This document shows, one piece after another, positions 1 through 4,325 of a stretch of 5,840 nt of DNA (positions are counted from its first letter, which is position 1; each line of letters begins with the position of its first letter). Below the pieces are notes generated by a model that was not told where the DNA came from, did not search any database, and saw nothing but the letters and a program-made list of their open reading frames with translations. A program made the translations under genes and the position numbers. This stretch comes from Anaerolineae bacterium (lineage in GTDB: Bacteria > Chloroflexota > Anaerolineae > Aggregatilineales > Aggregatilineaceae), in assembly GCA_018056405.1 (NCBI GenBank), contig JAGPFT010000213.1, positions 1-5,840 on the forward strand, given 5' to 3'.

Positions 1-38
1 AATGAACCGTGTTCGGTCAATGCGGCGGCCTGGCTCAC
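1..38 (-). CDS. Possible start of a downstream gene, cut by the window edge
   Basis: A GTG codon at 36-38 on the minus strand overlaps the TGA stop of the upstream membrane protein gene (35-37) in a GTGA arrangement. The reading frame from it stays open for the 12 codons left in the window, giving M-S-Q-A-A-A-L-T-E-H-G-S. A weak ribosome binding site, GGA, lies six bases upstream. Stop-start overlaps of this kind are typical of co-translated operon genes. By family habit the partner of an ABC-2 type permease would be an ATP-binding subunit or another permease, but twelve residues cannot show that. The frame could also be open by chance. Confidence 0.33.
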   Translation of the reverse strand, partial: MSQAAALTEHGS

Positions 39-1015
39 AACTTTTCCACACCGCGCAGGGCCGCCCCCCATAGCTGGCGAATAGCGATGCTGCGCACCAG
101 ATAGGTCAGCAAGGCGACCGCCAGGATGATGCCAGGACTTAATTCGAGCAGGTAGCCGGCGTAGGGGCCGAGCACAATCATGGTGACGAGACTGAACCCG
201 ACATCGCGGACTTCGCCCACCGGCTGCACTGCCAGCACTCCTACACCTACCATTATATCTACACCCCAGGCCAGCAGCGAGGCAGTCACGGCTGCCGTCG
301 CAGCTTCACGGACCGAGGAAGAAGGGGTGCTGGCCGCCAACGCAGCGACGATCATCAGGATGAGCTGCTGCACGCGATCAAACAGGTAGCCGCCAGCAAC
401 CGCCAGCACCAGCCCGATGGTTCCCACACACACCAGATTCCGCGTGGAGCTTCCCCACTCCTCGCGGGAAATCTTGAGGGCGCTCGACACCAGGGTAATC
501 CCGCTGCCAATGAGCAGGCTGGCGATGAGGCCCTGGACTTGCACGTACCACAGCCCCCAGAGCCGATCGCGCAGCGATTTCAGAGCGCCCTGGGCCTTCG
601 CCAGCAGGATTTCTTCCGTGCTGTACGGCGTGGCGCGCAGGACTTCCAGCGTTCCGCCCTCGCGCTCGCGGGCGACGATTGGGGCCAGGGCCAGCCCTAA
701 CGGGAACGTCCACACCAGCAGCGACGGGGCGAACATGGCCAGCGGCGCCAATAGCAATAGCAACGCGCTAAGGCAGAGGGATGCCTGAGATGAGTGCGAG
801 TATAACACGGCGGCGACATAAAGACCCACCACCAGTAACCAGACCGGGCCGGGAATACGCCTCATGCTTGCGGAGAGGCGCGCCAGGATCGGCGAGCGCA
901 CTTTCTCGCGGCGGGCCAGAGGCAATCTGCTCGCAGGCAGTTCTTGCCAGGGGAACAGCCCGCGCACTACATCCCAACTGCTGATCGCCCGCAGCCACGC
1001 ACGAACTTTACGCAT
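35..1015 (-). CDS. ABC-2-like multi-pass membrane permease
   Basis: This is a 326-residue integral membrane protein, probably the membrane half of an ABC-type exporter or a related ABC-2 protein. A basic, soluble N-terminal part (residues 1-55) precedes hydrophobic segments at about 57-74, 78-95, 98-115, 157-178, 193-211, 215-229, 238-263, 272-290 and 293-308. The best family mark is residues 116-140, REREGGTLEVLRATPYS followed by TEEILLAK, which matches the ABC-2 permease pattern of a charged ER-E-GTLE-L--TP-S--EI---K loop. The substrate is not indicated. The ATG at 1015 is used here, but TTG at 1027 has a better-spaced AGGA (1036-1039) and would add four residues. The frame stays open up to 1348, but that part translates repeat DNA and lies beyond a likely promoter (1119-1146), so it is not counted as coding. 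The gene is divergent from oppA. Family assignment is fairly sure; the precise role is unknown. Confidence 0.78.
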   Translation of the reverse strand: MRKVRAWLRAISSWDVVRGLFPWQELPASRLPLARREKVRSPILARLSASMRRIPGPVWLLVVGLYVAAVLYSHSSQASLCLSALLLLLAPLAMFAPSLLVWTFPLGLALAPIVAREREGGTLEVLRATPYSTEEILLAKAQGALKSLRDRLWGLWYVQVQGLIASLLIGSGITLVSSALKISREEWGSSTRNLVCVGTIGLVLAVAGGYLFDRVQQLILMIVAALAASTPSSSVREAATAAVTASLLAWGVDIMVGVGVLAVQPVGEVRDVGFSLVTMIVLGPYAGYLLELSPGIILAVALLTYLVRSIAIRQLWGAALRGVEKL

Positions 1016-1024
1016 CGGTTCAGC

Positions 1025-1039
1025 CAACGGCTGCTTCCT
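1025..1039 (-). promoter_or_regulatory. Ribosome binding site with alternative TTG start
   Basis: On the minus strand AGGA (1036-1039) is followed after eight bases by TTG (1025-1027), in frame with the ABC-2-like gene. The same AGGA is 20 bases from the ATG at 1013-1015, too far for normal use. Seen alone, this favours TTG as the true start. The general preference for ATG argues the other way, so the choice is open. Confidence 0.4.
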
Positions 1040-1118
1040 ATCCCCACTGCCGGAGAGCACCCAGGCTCTACCGCTGGCAGTTCCCCCTGCGCGGGGACGC
1101 GCAAGATGCTCTATAGAA

Positions 1119-1146
1119 AGTATACCGTATGGCGGAGGGGGATCAA
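1119..1146 (-). promoter_or_regulatory. Likely sigma-70-type promoter of the ABC-2-like gene
   Basis: Reading the minus strand, TTGATC (1141-1146, four of six matches to TTGACA) is separated by 16 bases from TATACT (1119-1124, five of six matches to TATAAT). Transcription would start near 1112, giving a leader of about 85-95 bases before the start codon. It sits in a locally AT-richer patch of otherwise GC-rich DNA. It lies inside the upstream extension of the reading frame, which supports the shorter gene. This is pattern matching only. Confidence 0.45.
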
Positions 1147-1205
1147 CCGTGTGAGCGTGCGGGGGTGCATTCGGATTTGGGGGCAGGTGCAGAGATCGGT
1201 TGCAG

Positions 1206-1303
1206 ACCCCACCCCCCGGCCCCCTCTCCATATACGGAGAGGGGGAGTAAGTATCTGGCTCAGTCCTCTCTCCGCGTGTGGAGAGGCGATTGAGGGGTGA
1301 GGT
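1206..1303. repeat. 98-bp stem-loop repeat with imperfect terminal inverted repeats
   Basis: The two 24-base ends (1206-1229 and 1280-1303) are inverted copies with 18 of 24 positions matching. Inside, CCCCCTCTCC (1220-1229) pairs perfectly with GGAGAGGGGG (1236-1245) around a six-base loop, and a second CTCTCC/GGAGAG stem is at 1268-1273/1280-1285. Similar C-rich stems recur at 1536-1561, 1695-1724, 4060-4089 and 4108-4134. The octamer CTTCTCAA just beyond the right end (1320-1327) also occurs at the end of the element at 1630-1757. It resembles a non-coding, REP- or MITE-like dispersed repeat. Confidence 0.6.
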
Positions 1304-1332
1304 AAACCCGCGCAGCGGGCTTCTCAACCGGT

Positions 1333-1414
1333 CCATCACAGAGCGCACAGTGGTCGCAGAGAAAGCCTCAGAGCTTTTCCGACTTTCCCCTCCGCGCCCT
1401 CGTCATCTCAGCGG
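1333..1414. repeat. Imperfect GAGA/CTCT-rich inverted repeat
   Basis: The left arm (about 1333-1364, with CACAGAG, CACAG and CGCAGAGAAAG blocks) is loosely mirrored by the right arm (about 1384-1414, CTTTCCCC to TCTCAGCGG), around a short centre at 1365-1383. The pattern recalls the dispersed palindromic CACAGAG-type repeats found between genes of many environmental bacteria. That comparison is from memory. Pairing is poor in places, so it may be a decayed copy. Confidence 0.4.
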
Positions 1415-1463
1415 CTCAAGATCACTGCCCCAAAAAGCGAATGCGCCCAGCGTGCGGGGGTGT

Positions 1464-1597
1464 GTGCAAAGGGTGTCAGTGATACGTGTGACGCTGGCCG
1501 TAGCCTCACTCCCAGCCTCGCTGCGCCCGGCTCTTCCCCCTCTCCGTTGACGGAGAGGGGGCGGCGAGGCGCGCCAGCGCCGAGCGGGGGTGAGGTC
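1464..1597. repeat. Composite repeat, copy 1 (shared 16-mer plus large hairpin)
   Basis: Three blocks lie in fixed order: GTGCAAAGGGTGTCAG (1464-1479), CCCAGCCTCGCT (1511-1522) and the stem arm CCCCCTCTCC (from 1536). The same three blocks recur at 3987, 4036 and 4060 with nearly the same spacing (offsets 47 and 72 here, 49 and 73 there). The hairpin tip is a perfect 11-bp stem, 1536-1546 with 1551-1561, and a TTGA loop. It is nested in a larger imperfect palindrome whose arms begin CCTCAC (1504) and end GTGAGG (1595). It is non-coding and probably a genome-wide repeat family. Confidence 0.65.
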
Positions 1598-1629
1598 AAG
1601 TGAAGACCTGCCCCAGACTATAGAGGCCA

Positions 1630-1757
1630 TTTGAGAAGAAGGACAACCCCACCCTCAATCCCTCCCCGCCAGCAGGGAGGGACTTGAGCTTGCTCCCCCT
1701 TTCCCCGCAAGCGGAGAAAGGGGGCCGGGGGGATAGGGGTTAGAAAGACTTCTCAAA
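1630..1757. mobile_element. MITE-like element with 9-nt perfect terminal inverted repeats
   Basis: TTTGAGAAG (1630-1638) is matched by its exact reverse complement CTTCTCAAA (1749-1757). Further in, AACCCC (1646-1651) pairs with GGGGTT (1736-1741), so the ends form imperfect inverted repeats of about 22 bases. Two hairpins lie inside: CCCTCCC (1660-1666) with GGGAGGG (1675-1681), and CCCCCTTTC (1695-1703) with GAAAGGGGG (1716-1724), the latter extended by CCGC/GCGG after one mismatch. At 128 bp without an open frame it could be a miniature inverted-repeat element. No clean target duplication is seen, although TAGAG occurs on both sides (1621-1625, 1760-1764) at unequal distances. Confidence 0.55.
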
Positions 1758-1795
1758 CTTAGAGACGGCGGCCCCGATCCCAATATGAAAATTCC

Positions 1796-1823
1796 TTGCA
1801 CCCTGTGGATTCCATGTCATAAT
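1796..1823 (+). promoter_or_regulatory. Probable extended -10 promoter of oppA
   Basis: TGTCATAAT (1815-1823) is an extended -10 element: TG, one base, then CATAAT with five of six consensus matches. A weak -35 candidate, TTGCAC (1796-1801), lies 16 bases upstream of the hexamer. Transcription would start near 1830, leaving a leader of about 48 bases. The site lies just outside the last repeat element, in one of the few AT-rich patches here. Confidence 0.5.
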
Positions 1824-1850
1824 AGAAAAACCTGATCGTTCTGGGTATCG

Positions 1851-1860
1851 TACTTAAGTA
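1851..1860. other. Perfect 10-bp palindrome in the oppA leader
   Basis: TACTTAAGTA is its own reverse complement. It lies between the inferred transcription start (about 1830) and the ribosome binding site (1865-1870), where a bound protein could block transcription. Ten-base palindromes also arise by chance, and no second copy is seen in the window. Confidence 0.25.
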
Positions 1861-1877
1861 GCCTGGGAGGATTCTGT

Positions 1878-3554
1878 ATGGCTAGGAAAAGCCGCGTTAC
1901 GCTCTTTTTCGTGCTCGTTTTGTCGTTGGTGCTCGCCGTCGTTGCGCCGGTGAGTGCTCAGGGGAAAGTTCTCAGGGTCGGCATGGCTACGGCTGCCGGC
2001 ACCACCGTCCAGTTTGATATCTCTCTGGCCACCGACACAACCTCGCACACGTTCATTAACATGCTGTTCCCGGGGTTGGCACCTCGTGACGAGACGACCG
2101 GCCTGCCGCAGCACGGCATGGCGGAAAGCTGGACGGTCTCCGAGGACACGCTCACCTACACCTTCACGCTCAAGCAGGGCGTGCCGTGGGTGACCTACGA
2201 TGCAGCTACCGACTCGGTCGTGGAAGTGACCGACGAATCGGGCGCTGTCCGCTATGTGAAGGCTCAGGACTTCGTCTACAGCGCGCTGCGCACGATGAAT
2301 CCGGAAACGGCGGCTGACTATGCCTATCTGGCCGCTGGCTGGGTTGTCGGCGGTAACGAGTACAACTCGGGTGAGGGCGCAGCCGAAGATGTGGCGATCA
2401 AGGCGCTGGACGACTATACCCTGCAGATCACCTCGCCTGAGCCAGCAGGCTTCCTGCTGCAGGTCTACGGTGAGTGGCTCTTTGCCGCCCAGCCAAGCTG
2501 GTCCATCGAAGCCAACGGCGACGCCTGGACTCTGCCCGGCAACTATCACAGCTATGGTTCCTTCGTGCTCAAGGCCTACGAGCCTGGCTCGCGCGTTGAG
2601 CTGATCAAGAACCCCTTCTGGACCGGCACCGAAAGCCACCCGGTTCCCAAGCTCGACGCAATTGAAGTGCGGATGCTGGACGGTTCGGCGGCGCTGGCAG
2701 CCTTCGAGGCCGGCGAGCTGGACACGATTGACGATGTGCCGCTGCCCGACCTGCCTCGTCTGCGGGTTGAGCGCCCGGATGAACTGTACATCGGCCCCGG
2801 CTCTTGCACCTACTACTACGGCTTCAACGTGCTCAAGGAGCCGGTGAACAACGTCCATATGCGCCGCGCCCTGTCGCTGGCCATTGACCGCCAGACGATT
2901 GTGGATGCGATTCTGCAGGCCGGTCAGCAGCCTGCCGGGTTCTTCACGCGGCCCAACTACGCTGCCGCGGCCACCCAGGAAGAGTACCCCGACCTGGGCG
3001 TGCGCTACGATCCAGACCGGGCCAAGCAGGAACTGGAACTCTACTTCCAGGAGACTGGCAACACCCTGGAGACTATGCCGCCCATCACCCTGATGTACAA
3101 CACCAGCGAGTCGCACGCCATCATTGCCCAGGCGGTCCAGCAGATGTGGAAAGAGGTGCTGGGCATTGAGGTGACGGTCGCCAACCAGGAATGGCAGACC
3201 TACCTGGATACGCTGGACGAGGATGCACCGCAGGTGTGGCGTCTGGGCTGGTGCGAGGACTACCAGGACCCCAACAACTTCCTGGGCGACGTCTTCCGCT
3301 CAGACTCGGGCAACAACAACACCAACTGGGGCAACGAGGAGTTCGACGCGCTGATTGACCAGGCCAAGGTCATGCTGGACTTTGAGGCGCGCAAGCCGCT
3401 CTACGCCCGTGCCGAGCATATCCTGACCTGGGAAGACTGCGCCATGGCGCCTATCTACTACTACACCGAGCTTAGCATGATCGGCAAGCACCTGGAGGCG
3501 ACGTACTCGATCCTCGGAACTGTGCGCTACGACAAGTGGGACATCAAAGGCTAG
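1878..3554 (+). CDS. oppA: Oligopeptide ABC transporter, peptide-binding protein (OppA-like)
   Basis: This 558-residue extracytoplasmic protein (SBP_bac_5 family) would bind oligopeptides for the OppBC channel. The start is firm: ATG seven bases after GGGAGG (1865-1870). Residues 1-27 form a signal peptide: MARKSR, a hydrophobic core, then V-S-A before Q28. There is no lipobox cysteine, unlike many OppA proteins of monoderm bacteria. Family marks include AQDFVYSA (129-136), ALDDYTLQIT (176-185), CTYYYGFN (310-317), NQEWQTYLDT (436-445), WCEDY (458-462) and PIYYY (525-529). These align well with E. coli OppA as I recall it, including the likely disulfide pair C310 and C459 and D461, the counterpart of the Asp that holds the peptide amino terminus. 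Residues about 104-126 form an insertion before AQDFVYS. A third cysteine, C521, is extra. The stop codon lies inside a repeat end (see 3551-3648), but the C-terminus has a normal length. The protein could also serve as a peptide sensor, but oligopeptide binding is well supported. Confidence 0.93.
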   Translation: MARKSRVTLFFVLVLSLVLAVVAPVSAQGKVLRVGMATAAGTTVQFDISLATDTTSHTFINMLFPGLAPRDETTGLPQHGMAESWTVSEDTLTYTFTLKQGVPWVTYDAATDSVVEVTDESGAVRYVKAQDFVYSALRTMNPETAADYAYLAAGWVVGGNEYNSGEGAAEDVAIKALDDYTLQITSPEPAGFLLQVYGEWLFAAQPSWSIEANGDAWTLPGNYHSYGSFVLKAYEPGSRVELIKNPFWTGTESHPVPKLDAIEVRMLDGSAALAAFEAGELDTIDDVPLPDLPRLRVERPDELYIGPGSCTYYYGFNVLKEPVNNVHMRRALSLAIDRQTIVDAILQAGQQPAGFFTRPNYAAAATQEEYPDLGVRYDPDRAKQELELYFQETGNTLETMPPITLMYNTSESHAIIAQAVQQMWKEVLGIEVTVANQEWQTYLDTLDEDAPQVWRLGWCEDYQDPNNFLGDVFRSDSGNNNTNWGNEEFDALIDQAKVMLDFEARKPLYARAEHILTWEDCAMAPIYYYTELSMIGKHLEATYSILGTVRYDKWDIKG

Positions 3555-3648
3555 TACTCAGCCATTGTGAATTCGATGGATAGATTCCGCGCGAGTGAGC
3601 GAGAAGACAGAGTGTTTATGCGCCAGAATCAGATTAACTGAGTACTAG
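3551..3648. mobile_element. 98-bp inverted-repeat element sitting on the oppA stop codon
   Basis: CTAGTACTCAG (3551-3561) is repeated as its exact reverse complement at 3638-3648, with 76 bases between. The oppA stop codon TAG (3552-3554) is part of the left end. If CTAG is a four-base target duplication, the original sequence would have been GGC TAG followed directly by TGGCGG, and insertion would have kept both stop codon and protein unchanged. Some IS5-family elements duplicate CTAG-like targets, which makes a non-autonomous relative conceivable. The interior is too short for a transposase and holds only a 21-codon open frame without a ribosome binding site. An alternative reading is a long-range stem in the oppA mRNA tail. 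Confidence 0.5.
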
Positions 3649-3694
3649 TGGCGGTCTGTAGTATTCCTGGATCGCAAGTGACATAGGATGTGTT

Positions 3695-3736
3695 GAGAGA
3701 GAGCCGTCCGGCTCTCTCTCCCCTTCTGGCTTTTTT
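3695..3736 (+). terminator. Rho-independent terminator after oppA
   Basis: GAGAGAGAGCC (3695-3705) pairs perfectly with GGCTCTCTCTC (3710-3720) around a GTCC loop, an 11-bp stem. A run of six T lies at 3731-3736. The ten bases between stem and T-run are more than the classical design, so termination may be partial. Its place, 140 bases after the oppA stop and before oppBC, fits separate control of binding protein and permeases. Confidence 0.65.
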
Positions 3737-3754
3737 GAGGGGTTAACAACCTAC

Positions 3755-3892
3755 CCACGAATTGCCTGGCGCAGCAGAGCAGCGGCCCTCAGGCGAATTG
3801 ACGATCATGATCGGCAAGCGCTGTAGGGGCGGGTTAGTAAACCCGCCCCTACGGGTGCGCAGAGCAGCGCCCCTACGCGGGCAAATTCGCGG
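3755..3892. repeat. Palindromic repeat with 13-bp hairpin and internal direct repeat
   Basis: The ends are inverted copies: CCACGAATTGCC (3755-3766) against CCGCGAATTTGCC read from 3892 back to 3880, with one mismatch and one indel. In the middle GTAGGGGCGGGTT (3823-3835) pairs perfectly with 3840-3852 around a four-base loop. GCAGAGCAGCG followed by (G/C)CCCT occurs twice (3774-3789 and 3859-3874, 15 of 16 identical). GGGGCGGGTT hairpins of this kind are, as I recall, dispersed between genes of several environmental phyla. No coding function is apparent. Confidence 0.55.
3798..3817. other. Near-perfect 20-bp palindrome
   Basis: The core CGATCATGATCG (3802-3813) is a perfect 12-bp palindrome. 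TTG (3798-3800) and CAA (3815-3817) extend it after a single mismatched pair (3801/3814). It has the size of a dimeric regulator site, but it lies inside a repeat element more than 500 bases from oppB, so it is more likely part of the repeat. Confidence 0.3.
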
Positions 3893-3986
3893 ATAGAATA
3901 GTATTAGGTAGACCGTGCAGGACTTGCGGAAGGCATAGAACAGCCTGGCGCAGCCGACTTGCCCAAAGGGTAGCTGCGGAGGGGGC

Positions 3987-4149
3987 GTGCAAAGGGTGTC
4001 AGCCACTCGTTTGACGTGGAAGCATGGACCTCGCCCCCAGCCTCGCTACGCTCGGCTTGCCCCCTCTCCATGCTGAAGAGGGAGAGGGGCACACGGTCCT
4101 GGCGACTCCCCTTCCCTCATTTCGGGGGAAGGGGCCGGGGGATGGGGGC
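3987..4149. repeat. Composite repeat, copy 2 (shared 16-mer plus two hairpins)
   Basis: It starts with the same GTGCAAAGGGTGTCAG (3987-4002) as the copy at 1464 and has CCCAGCCTCGCT at 4036-4047 and CCCCCTCTCC at 4060-4069 in the same order. CCCCTCTCC (4061-4069) pairs with GGAGAGGGG (4081-4089). A second stem, CCCCTTCCC (4108-4116) with GGGAAGGGG (4126-4134), follows, and a G-rich end (4131-4149) roughly mirrors the C-rich start (4028-4039). Similarity to copy 1 also reaches a little to the left of the 16-mer (TGCGG-GGGG at 3975 and 1453). Confidence 0.62.
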
Positions 4150-4289
4150 CAAAGCACCGCCAGAAAGTGCATCACACGCTCCAGGACGCGGCCCACTACC
4201 TGACAGGGCTTGCACGCACCCGCTGCGGAGGGGGATCGCGTCGCTGACTGGCGGGCAGGCGGTCGCCCTGGAGGTTGGGAGGAGTCAGC

Positions 4290-4312
4290 CTGTCGCCGGA
4301 AGTGGGCGACAG
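4290..4312 (+). promoter_or_regulatory. Hairpin immediately upstream of the oppB ribosome binding site
   Basis: CTGTCGCC (4290-4297) pairs perfectly with GGCGACAG (4305-4312) around a seven-base loop. It ends one base before the GGGAGAGGA ribosome binding region (4314-4322). Such a stem could leave the site exposed, stabilise the oppBC message after processing, or be neutral. It does not cover the binding site itself, so a simple on-off switch is not suggested. Confidence 0.35.
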
Positions 4313-4325
4313 TGGGAGAGGACAC

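Larger units (their letters stand above)
1167..1444. repeat. Pair of 20-nt inverted copies, 17 of 20 identical
   Basis: The 20 bases at 1167-1186 (starting GCATTCG, ending GGGGCAG) recur in reverse complement at 1425-1444 with 17 of 20 positions identical. Next to them AGCGTGCGGGGGTG occurs as a perfect 14-nt direct repeat at 1154-1167 and 1449-1462. The arrangement suggests two related repeat copies in opposite orientation, or one larger element about 280 bp long with other repeats inside it. Boundaries cannot be fixed from one copy. Confidence 0.5.
1028..1877. other. Gene-free divergent spacer filled with repeat elements
   Basis: No convincing gene is seen in these 850 bases. From left to right it holds the promoter and leader of the minus-strand gene, a 98-bp element with stem-loops (1206-1303), a GAGA/CTCT-rich imperfect inverted repeat (1333-1414), a composite repeat with a large hairpin (1464-1597), a 128-bp MITE-like element (1630-1757), and the oppA promoter and leader (about 1796-1877). 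Open frames here, such as the minus-strand frames at 1403-1630, are translations of the hairpin repeats and lack supporting start signals. Confidence 0.75.
3555..4325. other. Long spacer between oppA and oppB
   Basis: These 771 bases hold the inverted-repeat element at the oppA stop, an intrinsic terminator (3695-3736), a palindromic repeat (3755-3892), a composite repeat with two hairpins (3987-4149) and a hairpin just before oppB. GCCTGGCGCAGC also occurs twice (3764-3775, 3943-3954). Open frames here, such as minus 3743-4006 and minus 3999-4334, translate repeat DNA. No clear promoter for oppBC was found, although one is expected if the terminator works. The AT-rich patch at 3893-3905 has a -10-like TAGAAT but no -35 partner. 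Confidence 0.7.

Noticed and set aside
1220..1245. The CCCCCTCTCC stem-loops as intrinsic terminators
   Set aside because: The stems are strong but none is followed by a T-run on either strand, so they are treated as repeats.
1206..1757. A CRISPR array, because several similar short units recur
   Set aside because: The units are palindromic C-rich stems of different lengths and irregular spacing, with no identical repeat-spacer pattern.
1854..3116. A 420-codon open frame on the minus strand opposite oppA
   Set aside because: It is the antisense shadow of oppA, whose frame has signal peptide, motifs and ribosome binding site. The minus frame shows no recognisable domain and comes from GC-rich codon bias.
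3576..3641. A 21-codon frame inside the element at the oppA stop
   Set aside because: No ribosome binding site is present, and its stop falls in the right inverted repeat by chance; nothing supports a peptide.
3893..3905. TAGAAT at 3894-3899 as the -10 of an oppBC promoter
   Set aside because: No -35-like sequence lies at 15-19 bases upstream, and it is more than 400 bases from oppB.
4275..4325. TTG at 4275 as the oppB start
   Set aside because: It would add 17 residues encoded across a hairpin and ribosome binding site, whereas ATG at 4326 gives the usual OppB N-terminus.
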